A DNA stretch of 38,266 nt from Deltaproteobacteria bacterium (GTDB lineage Bacteria; Desulfobacterota; UBA8473): contig QZJR01000078.1 of assembly GCA_003599365.1 (NCBI GenBank), positions 1-38,266 on the forward strand, given 5' to 3'. Position 1 is the stretch's first letter. Every line of letters begins with the position of its first letter. Positions 24,654-33,008 of the stretch are shown here, in pieces. Under the pieces are notes generated by a model that saw only the letters and a list, made by a program, of their open reading frames with translations, ran no database searches and was not told where the DNA came from. Both the position numbers and the translations under genes were made by a program.

Positions 24654-26339
24654 TTAATTACTACATAGTTTCCTAAGGATGTATTCCGGTGTAATCGGTA
24701 ACCCGTCATATCGCAACACCTGTTTGGCGATCAGCACCCCTGTCTCTCTTCGAATCAATCGGGCCAGTTGCCCGGTGGCATTTCCCTCTATACACACTAA
24801 TTCACGCGTCTTTTGAAGATGTTCCGAAAACTGCTCTGAGACCAAAGGCCAAACCTGGGTAAAATGGAGTGTGGCTATCCGTTTCCCGTTGGATCTCATC
24901 TGACTTGCGGCCTCAAGCACCGCACCCTTACTCGATCCCCATGAAACTAAAACCATATCCGGCTTTTCATCTCCCTGCAGTTGAGGCGGGAGCACCTCTG
25001 CTTTGATTCCTTCTCCCTTTTTAAGGCGTTTTTCTACCATCCTCTGGCGGACTGTCAGATCCTCAGTTATATGGCCATCTTCACTATGTTCATCACTATC
25101 GGCTACAACGAGGTGTTTGGAAATCCCTGGTAACATTCGCTGAGAGATACCGCTATCTGTAAAAGCATAGCGACGATACGGAGAAGATGAACTGGTCAGA
25201 GCATAAGAAGGGTTTACAGGAGACATGTCCTCAATGTCAAAAGGGTCTATAGCACGATACGAATCAGCGAAAAACTGATCCGTCAAAATAAAAATCGGCC
25301 CCTGATATCGCTCTGCAAGTTCAAATGCCTTTCGTGTTAGATAAAAACACTCTTCCACCGTACCAGGAGCGAAGATGGCTCGAGGGAACTCTCCGTGACC
25401 GCTGTGGAGCACTAATTCCATGTCCGACTGCTCGGTACGTGTTGGCAGACCAGTTGCCGGTGCAGGACGCTGAGAAACAACGATGACAATAGGAGTTTCA
25501 GTCATTGCTGCCAAACTCACTCCCTCGGTCATTAAGGCAAATCCGCCTCCAGAGGTACCTACCATGCTGGGGGCACCAGTGAATGATGCCCCTATAGCCA
25601 TGTTGATGGCGGCAATCTCGTCCTCAGCCTGCTCCACGATTATCCCCATTTTTTCAGACTTACCTGCCAGATTGACAGCTATGGAGGTTGCCGGGGTCAT
25701 AGGATAGAAGGAGTAGAACTTCAAGCCCGCTGATAGGGCTCCCAGGGCAATGGCTTCATTACCGTTCATAACCAGGCGGTCTGATGCATGGGAAACACGA
25801 GGTAGCTTTTGGAAAGATAGTGGCTGGTCGGCGGTCCACCGAAAGGCCTTTTCCAATACCAGTCGATTCTCTTTCACAGTCTCTTGATCCATCTTGTCAA
25901 AGAATTTATTCATTGTTTGGGAGACTAATTCTTCGTCAAGACCAATGAGGTAACTAACTACACCGAGAGCCGCAATGTTTAAGAACTTATCGGGAGCCCA
26001 CTGTTTGAAAGGAACTTTGATACCCTGATCATCGGCAATATCAAGTGCCTCGTCCATAATGATAAGCCCCCAAGGAGACAGTTCTTCCCGATGTATCCTG
26101 ACTGTATCCTTATCGAGGGGGACGAGGATATCTACCGCTTCCTGGGGAGCAATTACCTCATCAGCACCCATGCGAATAGCAAAGCTATTATGACCACCAC
26201 GAATTCGAGACTGGTAGCTCTGGGTCACGACTACTGAATAACCACTCCGCGCCACGCTCTTAGTAAGTATTTCCCCTATCGTTACCAGCCCCTGACCTGC
26301 CTCCCCCCCGATGAGCACGTTAATAGTATTTCTCGTCAC
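24654..26339 (-). CDS. 2-oxoacid:ferredoxin oxidoreductase, fused gamma-alpha subunit
   Basis: A 561-aa protein. Residues 1-180 are the gamma domain (GGEAGQGLVTIGEILTK; QSYQSRIRGGHNSFAIRMG). About 195-560 form the alpha domain (FYSFYPMTPATSIA; VEQAEDEIAAINMAIGASF; VGTSGGGFALMTEGVSLAAM; LPTRTEQSDMELVLHSGHGE). This gamma-alpha fusion is typical of KorA in bacteria and archaea. It precedes the TPP-binding beta subunit gene by 70 bases. A ribosome binding site (AAGGAGGG) precedes the ATG. Confidence 0.92.
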   Translation of the reverse strand: MTRNTINVLIGGEAGQGLVTIGEILTKSVARSGYSVVVTQSYQSRIRGGHNSFAIRMGADEVIAPQEAVDILVPLDKDTVRIHREELSPWGLIIMDEALDIADDQGIKVPFKQWAPDKFLNIAALGVVSYLIGLDEELVSQTMNKFFDKMDQETVKENRLVLEKAFRWTADQPLSFQKLPRVSHASDRLVMNGNEAIALGALSAGLKFYSFYPMTPATSIAVNLAGKSEKMGIIVEQAEDEIAAINMAIGASFTGAPSMVGTSGGGFALMTEGVSLAAMTETPIVIVVSQRPAPATGLPTRTEQSDMELVLHSGHGEFPRAIFAPGTVEECFYLTRKAFELAERYQGPIFILTDQFFADSYRAIDPFDIEDMSPVNPSYALTSSSSPYRRYAFTDSGISQRMLPGISKHLVVADSDEHSEDGHITEDLTVRQRMVEKRLKKGEGIKAEVLPPQLQGDEKPDMVLVSWGSSKGAVLEAASQMRSNGKRIATLHFTQVWPLVSEQFSEHLQKTRELVCIEGNATGQLARLIRRETGVLIAKQVLRYDGLPITPEYILRKLCSN

Positions 26340-26416
26340 GTTATATCCCTCCTTTGTAAAGCCTCTTAAAAAGTATTCCTTCCGGCTTCAGGACAGATGC
26401 TTTGACCAATCTGAGT

Positions 26417-27124
26417 TCAACTTCCATCCTTTCTCTTGTCAGCTCCCAGGGCTTCGCTAGCCATCTCGCTAACCCGTCGAACACTAAAGTGCCAGTCTCT
26501 ATAGAGATGTACCTCTGCATTGTCAGTCAAGAGAGCTTCAAGCTGTGAACGGCCATCTTGGACACCGAGCAATCCCATAGCCCATGCGGCCAGAGCCCTA
26601 ACCGTAGCATCTGATGAGCCCAGGCAGGGGTAAAGAATACGGGTGGCATCTTTCTCTCGTAATATATCGGGTCTCACCTGGGCCAGCCTTCCTAGACCCC
26701 ACACGACACCCCGCTGCAATGGTTGATAATCTATGTAATTCCCATCTTCTCGAATATAAGAAAGCAGGATATGGGCAAATTCCTCGGCCAGACCTTCATT
26801 GCATGTCATAATCTCGCCCATTGCCTCCGGTGCCCCCCACCCTATTCCTCCGGATTCGTCGTTTAGACTCCACATGAGGTGACGCATTATCGTGCGGGCT
26901 GACTCCATATCCTTTGCGGCAATATTAGAAACGATAAAGCCCATAGCAGTGACCGCCCTCCACTTCATATCTTCATCATCGGTATAGAGGGATGCAATAA
27001 GGGTATTGATGACCTTACGAGGATGCAGTTTAGATAATTCATCAAGTGCCTGATCAAAATCCGGTAATTTTAGCAGGCTTAATACCCTGTGCTTTAGAGC
27101 TGTTCTCCCTGTGCTCTTTTTCAA
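26417..27124 (-). CDS. HEAT-repeat protein, DVU0298-like
   Basis: A 235-aa helical repeat protein resembling the DVU0298 family of Desulfovibrio: repeats such as DMKWRAVTAMGFIVSNI, GGIGWGAPEAMGEIM, LQRGVVWGLGRLAQV and ATVRALAAWAMGLLG. Its members are uncharacterised; HEAT repeats normally bind other proteins. It lies between the flavin reductase and oxidoreductase genes with short gaps, so it is probably co-transcribed. Confidence 0.8.
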   Translation of the reverse strand: MKKSTGRTALKHRVLSLLKLPDFDQALDELSKLHPRKVINTLIASLYTDDEDMKWRAVTAMGFIVSNIAAKDMESARTIMRHLMWSLNDESGGIGWGAPEAMGEIMTCNEGLAEEFAHILLSYIREDGNYIDYQPLQRGVVWGLGRLAQVRPDILREKDATRILYPCLGSSDATVRALAAWAMGLLGVQDGRSQLEALLTDNAEVHLYRDWHFSVRRVSEMASEALGADKRKDGS

Positions 27125-27145
27125 CGTGCTCTCTTAAGTAAGCCT

Positions 27146-27679
27146 TCATTTTCTCCCGGTATCAGACCTATAAGTGGGCGCATTCTTTGGGGACTTACCC
27201 TTCTTGACTTCCTGGTAATAAGCATAGGTAAGGGGTCTGCCTTCACGGAGTACTCCAGCACTGACAACATCTCCAAAAAAGACTGTATGAGTCCCCACGT
27301 CAATCTGGTTAAAGACCCTGGCCTCTATTATTGAAAGGGCATAATCCATGACTATGGGACAGCCCGTGCTTCCTGTTTTTACCTGGAAGCACTGTGACAG
27401 TTTGTCAATGTCCCGGCCACACTTAAAGCCGAAAAGCCCTATAAATGTCATTGGCGTGGACTCATCCAGAACGGAAACGGTGAATAAACCACTCTTTGAG
27501 ATGTACTCATGGGTGAGATTGTCTTTATTGATACTGAGCGCTATACGGGGTGGCTCTGCCGTTATCTGAAAGACTGTGTTCGCCACCTGGCCATTCTGCT
27601 TGCCGTTAAACCCTGACGAGACAATGTACATTCCATAGCTGAGGTCCCAGAGGGCTTTTTTGTCTATCTTGTTGTTCAT
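27146..27679 (-). CDS. Flavin reductase-like FMN-binding protein
   Basis: A 177-aa protein of the flavin reductase-like domain family: GMYIVSSGFNGKQNGQVANT near the start, ALSINKDNLTHEYI, and SVLDESTPM followed by GFKCGRDIDKLS. Anaerobe members often pair with rubredoxin or high-molecular-weight rubredoxin systems and supply electrons to flavodiiron proteins. Rubredoxin and FprA genes lie 4-6 kb away on the same strand. A fragment of a second copy lies at 22573. Confidence 0.85.
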   Translation of the reverse strand: MNNKIDKKALWDLSYGMYIVSSGFNGKQNGQVANTVFQITAEPPRIALSINKDNLTHEYISKSGLFTVSVLDESTPMTFIGLFGFKCGRDIDKLSQCFQVKTGSTGCPIVMDYALSIIEARVFNQIDVGTHTVFFGDVVSAGVLREGRPLTYAYYQEVKKGKSPKNAPTYRSDTGRK

Positions 27680-27765
27680 GATGAGGCTCTCCTCTCTATA
27701 ATTAGGCCATCCTGAAAAATGAAATTTCCTTTGGAACGAACATGAACAGGATTATTAAATCGTTT

Positions 27766-27807
27766 ACAGTTGACAGTTCGCAGTTAACCGTGAACCGTGA
27801 ACAGTTT
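27766..27807. repeat. Degenerate short tandem repeat
   Basis: A run of imperfect eight- to nine-base units (CAGTTGACAGTTCGCAGTTA, then ACCGTGAACCGTGAACAG). A similar but different run (CTGACCACTGACAACGGACA and on) lies at 30314-30347. Function unknown. Confidence 0.45.
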
Positions 27808-27859
27808 TTAAAACCTGCGCTAGAGAGTGGAAAAGGGAATTTTTCAGTGTGAACTTAAT

Positions 27860-27984
27860 TATAGTGAACGAATTAAATAAATTGACAAGAAGGATGTCAT
27901 TGCGAGCGCAGCGAAGCAATCTTATGGGATTGCCACGTCGCTATCGCTCCTCGCAATGACCACTTTATTAAGCCGTTCACTATA
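27860..27984. mobile_element. MITE-like element with a nested REP hairpin
   Basis: 125 bases bounded by imperfect terminal inverted repeats of about 24 bases, both beginning TATAGTGAACG. No coding capacity. Inside, at 27896-27960, a hairpin repeat has arms GTCATTGCGAGCG and CGCTCCTCGCAATGAC, a repeat type common in many bacterial genomes. A TA at each outer edge would fit a Tc1/mariner (IS630)-type transposase acting in trans, but none is in the window. The rest of 27680-28012 shows only degenerate repeats. Confidence 0.7.
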
Positions 27985-28012
27985 GATAAGGGGAACGTGC
28001 AAGCCCCGTTTT

Positions 28013-28387
28013 TTATGCCTTCCACAGGCCATGCAAATTACAGTACTCCCGGGCCGTGATTTTTTCTGCATCAATGCAAAAGACAGCTTCGGGTGCTTCC
28101 CCTGCCTTCAAAAATTGACGATATGCCGTACCGTCTGCAATTACTTCGATCCATTCGATGAAGTGTTTTTCCTCCATAGGATGGGGAACACTTCCGATTT
28201 TTACCTTGAAGCCACTCTGGGTCTTTTCTACCACGGGAACATGCTTCTCCCTGGCTGCATCGGTTGTGTTCTCTACATAAAGCTTCATGGGCTGGCCGCA
28301 GCACACCAACTCACCTTTTCCTTCATGAAGCATCTCTACAATGTTTCCACATATTTCACATTTGTAAATCTCTAATCTCTTTGTCAT
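28013..28387 (-). CDS. dfx: Desulfoferrodoxin (two-iron superoxide reductase)
   Basis: A 124-aa protein; ATG 28387 gives the usual N-terminus [18 protein letters not shown], and a longer frame upstream is discarded. The rubredoxin-like centre I is formed by CEICG and VCCGQPM. Centre II, the catalytic site, uses [22 protein letters not shown] and CNLHGLW, giving four His and one Cys. It reduces superoxide to peroxide without making O2, taking electrons from rubredoxin. Confidence 0.94.
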   Translation of the reverse strand: MTKRLEIYKCEICGNIVEMLHEGKGELVCCGQPMKLYVENTTDAAREKHVPVVEKTQSGFKVKIGSVPHPMEEKHFIEWIEVIADGTAYRQFLKAGEAPEAVFCIDAEKITAREYCNLHGLWKA

Positions 28388-28475
28388 GGCTGTTCTCCTT
28401 TCTGGATTGGTAAAACGTTTTGTAAACAACATCCTAATACTGTCATTTCAAGTGAAACGACATCTTAATAAAAGT

Positions 28476-28928
28476 TCAGTTATCCGTCAGAACCTCCTCG
28501 TCCCATAACTTTTCAAAGAAGAGTTTATGGGCTCCTTCTTCGGCAGCAAGATTTTCAAAGAGTTGCCTTGAAGGTGAATCCGTGATGAGCTTTGCTAAAT
28601 CCGTGTAAAGGTGCATGGATGCTAATTCTCGACGCATAGCTATCTGCAGGAGGTCCTGCCATTTCATATCTGGCGAAGGCTCCTTATCCACCAGGTAATC
28701 TGCTATCTTGAGATTCTGTACAGGGTTGACCACTTTTTGGAAATAACCGGAGACATCCATTTTCTTGAGCCGGTCCCTGTGACTCTCTTCTACCGCCGCT
28801 ATTTTACGCAGTTCCTCTGTTATGGGCTTTACTTTCACTCTGCCCGAGAGGAGGTTGTAAAAGTCAACAGCCTCCTGCTCCTTTTCTATAGCAAAGGCTA
28901 TAATGTCCTTAAGTTCTTCTATTTTCAT
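28476..28928 (-). CDS. Ferritin-like di-iron protein
   Basis: 150 aa from ATG 28928, chosen because GAGAGGTAGG precedes it; the open frame extends 24 codons further but without a site. Iron ligands of a four-helix ferritin-like bundle are visible: EKEQEAVDFY, VEESHRDRLKKM, RRELASMHLY and AAEEGAHKLFFE. These proteins handle iron or peroxide in anaerobes. It is one of five ferritin-like genes in the surrounding 7 kb. Confidence 0.82.
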   Translation of the reverse strand: MKIEELKDIIAFAIEKEQEAVDFYNLLSGRVKVKPITEELRKIAAVEESHRDRLKKMDVSGYFQKVVNPVQNLKIADYLVDKEPSPDMKWQDLLQIAMRRELASMHLYTDLAKLITDSPSRQLFENLAAEEGAHKLFFEKLWDEEVLTDN

Positions 28929-29006
28929 ACCTACCTCTCTTTTCTGAAATTCTTTTTTGCAGTCAAGCAATCTGTTACTTAAAGGTTCTCCATTAGGCAT
29001 TTTACG

Positions 29007-29522
29007 CTAGGTTAGCTTTTTCACTGCTGTCAGTATTGCATCATAATCAGGTTCTTCAGCGATCTCTTTGACTAAAGAGATATACTGTATAATTCCGTTG
29101 CGATCAACCACGAAAACCGCTCTTGCCAACAGTCTTAGTTCCTTTATCAGAACACCGTATAAAGTGCCAAAGGAAGCGTCCCGATGGTCGGAAAGTGTCT
29201 GAACTCGGGTGATACCGGCAGCACCACACCAGCGCTTCTGTGCAAAGGGCAGATCCATGCTTATCGTAAGCACAACAACATCAGAACTAAGTTGGCCGGC
29301 CTCCTTGTTAAATCGCCTCGTCTCCATATCGCACACTGAGGTATCCAGAGATGGCACTGAGGAGATAATGCATACCTTGCCGAGGAATTTTGAAAACCTA
29401 ACCGGAGAAAGCTCATTATCCAACACTTCGAAGTCCGGCGCCTTATCTCCAACTCTGACTTCGTTCCCTACCAGCGTCAGCGGGTTTCCCCTCATTGTTA
29501 CAATTCCCTTTCTCTCTTTCAT
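29007..29522 (-). CDS. tpx: Thiol peroxidase
   Basis: A 171-aa peroxiredoxin of the Tpx class. Peroxidatic Cys lies in SLDTSVCDMETRRF and the resolving Cys in KRWCGAAGI. VGDKAPDFEVLD opens the thioredoxin fold. AAGGAGAG lies eight bases before the ATG. It reduces hydrogen and organic peroxides in the cytoplasm with thioredoxin. Next to rubrerythrin and desulfoferrodoxin it removes the peroxide they form or encounter. Confidence 0.93.
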   Translation of the reverse strand: MKERKGIVTMRGNPLTLVGNEVRVGDKAPDFEVLDNELSPVRFSKFLGKVCIISSVPSLDTSVCDMETRRFNKEAGQLSSDVVVLTISMDLPFAQKRWCGAAGITRVQTLSDHRDASFGTLYGVLIKELRLLARAVFVVDRNGIIQYISLVKEIAEEPDYDAILTAVKKLT

Positions 29523-29558
29523 TTTACTCTCCTTAAAAAAGGGTGATGTTTAGGGTTT

Positions 29559-30131
29559 CTACCAGTTCTCTGCCAGGAGCTCGAAGTGAGCCTGAGGATG
29601 GTCACATGCAGGACATCTATCCGGTGCCTCGGTTCCCTCATGAAGATAACCGCAATTACGGCAGCGCCAAACCACGGCCTTGCCCTTCTTAAAGACTGTC
29701 CCTGCTTTGATGTTGGCAAGGAGTCCAAGGTAGCGTCTCTCGTGTTGCTTTTCAGCAACGGCTATTGATTCGAATATCCTGGCTATATCTACAAAACCCT
29801 CTTCCCGAGCAATTTTAGCAAAAGAAGGATACATATCTGTCCACTCGTAGTTTTCGCCTCCTGCTGCTTCCTTCAGATTCTCAGATGTCTTACCTATGAC
29901 GCCAGCGGGAAACGAAGCCTGAATCTGAACTTCACCTCCTTTCAGGAGTTTGAAGAGCCGTTTGGCGTGTTCCTTTTCCTGATTGGCGGTCTCCTCGAGA
30001 ATAAACGCTATCTGTTCGAACCCTTCCTTCTTTGCCTGGCTGGCAAAGTAGGTATAACGGTTTCGGGCCTGCGACTCGCCCGCAAAGGCAGTCAAGATAT
30101 TTCTCTCTGTTTTACTCCCCTTTAATTTCAT
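29559..30131 (-). CDS. rbr: Rubrerythrin (classical)
   Basis: 190 aa. The N-terminal di-iron bundle shows [31 protein letters not shown] and [11 protein letters not shown]. The C-terminal rubredoxin domain has [12 protein letters not shown] and [11 protein letters not shown]. The protein reduces hydrogen peroxide to water using rubredoxin electrons. The start is preceded by GGGGGA. Confidence 0.95.
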   Translation of the reverse strand: MKLKGSKTERNILTAFAGESQARNRYTYFASQAKKEGFEQIAFILEETANQEKEHAKRLFKLLKGGEVQIQASFPAGVIGKTSENLKEAAGGENYEWTDMYPSFAKIAREEGFVDIARIFESIAVAEKQHERRYLGLLANIKAGTVFKKGKAVVWRCRNCGYLHEGTEAPDRCPACDHPQAHFELLAENW

Positions 30132-30200
30132 AAAATCCCCCTTTCCTTCGTATTTTATTCAATTTTAACCTTGAGGTATTCGTAAAGAATTCCAACGACT

Positions 30201-30281
30201 TGTCATTTCGAGCAAAGCGAGAAATCTTAATCGTTAGTAATGTTAAGAGATTCAGATTCCTCACATTCGTTCGGAATGACA
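30201..30281. repeat. Intergenic hairpin repeat
   Basis: TGTCATTTCGAGCAAAGCGA at the left pairs imperfectly with TCACATTCGTTCGGAATGACA-like sequence at the right. It lies between rubrerythrin and the next ferritin-like gene and belongs to the same loose class as the hairpin inside the MITE. Confidence 0.5.
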
Positions 30282-30347
30282 TATTGTTTGGTAGTGCACG
30301 CTGATCAATTTTACTGGCAACTGACCACTGACAACGGACAACCGACA

Positions 30348-30824
30348 CTACTTATTGTCTCTGGTCAAGAGGAAAAGCTTTCTCAAATGTTCCTGCTCCT
30401 GATGAACAAGTTCTTCAATTGCATCCATTTGTGATTCTCGGACTAAACCCTTTACCTCCACAAAGAAGATTATAGACTCCTTTTCAAACCCTATAGCCAC
30501 ATCCAGGGCATCCTTCCTGTCCTTTACCTTATTTAGCACCTCATTTATACCCTCTTTTTTCGTAAACACATTCATTTCTGCCATAGCCTGAATATAGTCA
30601 TAATATTCCTCTTTGTCCGGGATATCAGGCTCGTAGTCCTTGAAGGTTTCATAGAGGGATTCAAGTCTTCTTATATGTTTTTCTTCTTCATCTGCCAGAT
30701 AGTCAAAAAGCATCTTCACATCTTCTTGCTCCATTGAGTCGGCCAAAGATCGATAGAAGGCAAAACCGTTTTTTTCGATCTGTATGGCTACCTTGATTAT
30801 TTCACTACCAGAAAAGAATAACAT
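30348..30824 (-). CDS. Ferritin-like/rubrerythrin-like di-iron protein
   Basis: 158 aa without a rubredoxin domain. Ligand motifs: IEKNGFAFYRSLA, ADEEEKHIRRLES, FEKESIIFFVEV and HQEQEHLRKLFLL. The spacing fits a rubrerythrin-type four-helix bundle. It probably stores iron or reduces peroxide. It lies in the oxygen-defence run. Confidence 0.85.
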   Translation of the reverse strand: MLFFSGSEIIKVAIQIEKNGFAFYRSLADSMEQEDVKMLFDYLADEEEKHIRRLESLYETFKDYEPDIPDKEEYYDYIQAMAEMNVFTKKEGINEVLNKVKDRKDALDVAIGFEKESIIFFVEVKGLVRESQMDAIEELVHQEQEHLRKLFLLTRDNK

Positions 30825-30868
30825 TATATCTCTCCTTCATTTTAAGTTTATGAGGTTTTGAAAAAGTA

Positions 30869-31483
30869 TCAGGCAACCCTCTTAAAATTTTCCTTTGTTG
30901 CTTTGCAGACAGGACACTCCTCTGGCAAGTCTCCATCAAAGACATAGCCACAGACCTGACATACATGGTAATCAACCACTTGATCCGTTACCATGGCAGA
31001 TAAGGCATCCTTGTAGAGTTTGCTGTGCCTTTCTTCCACATCCCTGGAGCGGGAAAAACTCCCTGCGATATCCTCCCTGTTAAGTTCCATGGCATCCTTG
31101 ATTAGAGGAGGATATATTTGGGTATTGGCTTTGATCTCGTTCTCAAAGGCAGCCTTCAGATTATCCTCGGTGCTGCCGATTACCCCCTCCATGTACTTGA
31201 GATACTCGGATGCATGGACCCTTTCTGCCTCGGCAACTGCCCTGAAAAGACCCGCAATCTGGGGCAATCCTTCCTCCTCGGCCTTTTTGGCAAAGGCCAG
31301 GTTCCGTACATGTGCCTTCGATTCTCCGGCAAAGGCATCTTTCAGGCTTTTTTCAAGGACATCCGGCAATTTCTCATAAAGGATAAACTGGTACTTCGAG
31401 GCCCCACACACAGGGCATTTATCAGGCGGGCCTTCGCCTTCATGGATATAACCGCAAACCGTACATTTCCATTTTTTGCTCAT
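30869..31483 (-). CDS. Rubrerythrin with rubredoxin domains at both ends
   Basis: 204 aa. Residues 1-35 form a rubredoxin-like domain ([29 protein letters not shown]). The middle is the ferritin-like bundle (AFAGESKAHVRNLAFA; AEAERVHASEYLKY; AFENEIKANTQIYP; DVEERHSKLYKD). The last 35 residues are a second rubredoxin domain (HVCQVCGYVFDGDLPEECPV). Classical rubrerythrin has only the C-terminal one and reverse rubrerythrin only the N-terminal one. Two redox centres could speed electron delivery to the di-iron site. Expected activity is peroxide reduction. Confidence 0.9.
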   Translation of the reverse strand: MSKKWKCTVCGYIHEGEGPPDKCPVCGASKYQFILYEKLPDVLEKSLKDAFAGESKAHVRNLAFAKKAEEEGLPQIAGLFRAVAEAERVHASEYLKYMEGVIGSTEDNLKAAFENEIKANTQIYPPLIKDAMELNREDIAGSFSRSRDVEERHSKLYKDALSAMVTDQVVDYHVCQVCGYVFDGDLPEECPVCKATKENFKRVA

Positions 31484-31529
31484 CAGTACCTCACTTTGAT
31501 TAGTTCGTCCTGAAAAAGCCAGATCAATC

Positions 31530-32717
31530 CTACAGGCCGGACAGACGCTGCGCTATCTTTTTCCCAAGTTCATGGCAGGCATGAATGCCCTCTTTATCGG
31601 GCACATACTGTATCTTCAAGCCGGGATCGATGATTTCGAATTTCATCGCTTCCAGTTCCTTATTAATCAGGTTCATAGCCTCACCGCTCCAGCCATAGGA
31701 ACAAAAGGCGGCGCCAACCTTGTTCTTCGGTCTAAGTCCCTTCATATAGGTCAGAAAATCGCTGACTGTAGGGAATAGTCCATTATTCAGGGTTGGAGAA
31801 CCGACGATGACTGCCCCTGCATCAATAACCTCTGTCATTATGTCGCTTCTGTGACATGACCGCAGATGCAGTGGTTTGGCATCTATCCCTTCCTCTCCCA
31901 GAGCGGCTACAATAGCCTCTGCCATCTTTTTTGTGCTTTGCCACATGGTGTCGTAAATAACCACTGCCTTTTTCTTGGGTTTCTGTTTACTCCATTCAAC
32001 GTAAGCCTTTATTATTTTAGCAGGGTCTTTACGCCAGATGATGCCGTGATCAGGACAGATTGTATTGAAAGTCAATCCCATCTCTGTTACTTTATCGACA
32101 AGTTTAAGAATAAGCGGAGAATATAGTAAAAGAATATTGGCAAAATACTTGAGGGCATGGGGCATGATAGCCTCGCCCATCTGGTCATCAAACCTTTCCA
32201 ACCCTGCGTAATGCTGTCCGAAGGCATCACTGGAAAAGAGGAGTTTATCCTCTTTGACATAGGTAAACATACTGTCCGGCCAGTGTAACATCCTGGTTTC
32301 TAAAAAAACCAGGGTTCTTTTGCCCAGGCTCAAATCCCCGCCATCTTCCACGGGCTTATAATTCCATTTCTCCTGAAAATGACAGGAGAGATTTTTATGA
32401 CCCATCCTTGAGCAGAACAGGGGTTTATCTTCCCCGATTTTGTGCATCACTCTTGGGAGACTGCCTGAATGGTCCATCTCTGTGTGATTGCTGATAACAT
32501 AATCGATCTTTTTGGGGTCAACAATCCGGCTGATGTTTTCTAGTAGTTCATCGGCAAACTCCTTTTTAACGGTATCAATCAGGGTAATCTTTTTATCCAT
32601 GATCAGGTAGGAGTTATAGGTTGTTCCCTGATATGTAGAATATCCGTGAAAATCTCTGATATTCCAGTCAATAGCCCCAACCCAGTAAATTCCGTCAACT
32701 ATTTCTGTGGGTTTCAT
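31530..32717 (-). CDS. fprA: Flavodiiron protein (rubredoxin:oxygen/NO oxidoreductase)
   Basis: 395 aa. An N-terminal metallo-beta-lactamase domain with di-iron ligands in NHTEMDHSG, then a C-terminal flavodoxin domain (VVIYDTMWQSTKKMAEAIV; VGSPTLNNGLFPTVS; AFCSYGWSGEAM). It reduces O2 to water or NO to N2O with electrons from rubredoxin. The rubredoxin gene lies just upstream on the same strand, with a 21-base gap. Start preceded by GGAGGG. Confidence 0.94.
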   Translation of the reverse strand: MKPTEIVDGIYWVGAIDWNIRDFHGYSTYQGTTYNSYLIMDKKITLIDTVKKEFADELLENISRIVDPKKIDYVISNHTEMDHSGSLPRVMHKIGEDKPLFCSRMGHKNLSCHFQEKWNYKPVEDGGDLSLGKRTLVFLETRMLHWPDSMFTYVKEDKLLFSSDAFGQHYAGLERFDDQMGEAIMPHALKYFANILLLYSPLILKLVDKVTEMGLTFNTICPDHGIIWRKDPAKIIKAYVEWSKQKPKKKAVVIYDTMWQSTKKMAEAIVAALGEEGIDAKPLHLRSCHRSDIMTEVIDAGAVIVGSPTLNNGLFPTVSDFLTYMKGLRPKNKVGAAFCSYGWSGEAMNLINKELEAMKFEIIDPGLKIQYVPDKEGIHACHELGKKIAQRLSGL

Positions 32718-32738
32718 TTGTCCCTCCGTGTCTGGTAT

Positions 32739-32897
32739 TTACTCCTTTTCAAACTGGTCCTTCGATGCCCCACAGACAGGACATGACCAGTCATCTGGCA
32801 AGTCTTCGAATCTGGTCCCAGGTTTTATTCCGTTATCCGGATCCCCCTGAGCCGGGTCATAAATATAACCACAGACTGTGCATACATATTTATCCAT
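32739..32897 (-). CDS. Rubredoxin
   Basis: A 52-aa protein, [20 protein letters not shown] and on, with the second iron-binding pair in [13 protein letters not shown]. This is the classical four-cysteine Fe centre with the expected 50-54 aa length. It is the electron donor for FprA, encoded 21 bases downstream, and for rubrerythrins and desulfoferrodoxin. GAAGGAGG lies ahead of the ATG. Confidence 0.95.
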   Translation of the reverse strand: MDKYVCTVCGYIYDPAQGDPDNGIKPGTRFEDLPDDWSCPVCGASKDQFEKE

Positions 32898-32919
32898 AAA
32901 ATTTAACCTCCTTCTTTAA

Positions 32920-33003
32920 CAGCGGGCTTAAGCCCGCTGTTGTCATACCCGCTGTTGTTGTTATGTCCGTTGTTGTCATGCCCGCTGTCGATACCCCCTG
33001 TTG
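32920..33003. repeat. 20-base perfect palindrome plus degenerate tandem repeats
   Basis: CAGCGGGCTTAAGCCCGCTG at 32920-32939 is its own reverse complement. It runs into about four imperfect units of 13-18 bases built on CCCGCTGTTGTCATA, to about 33003. The block fills the gap between the flavoprotein-ArsC gene and rubredoxin. It may end the upstream transcript or bind a regulator. Confidence 0.6.
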
Positions 33004-33008
33004 AGTAG

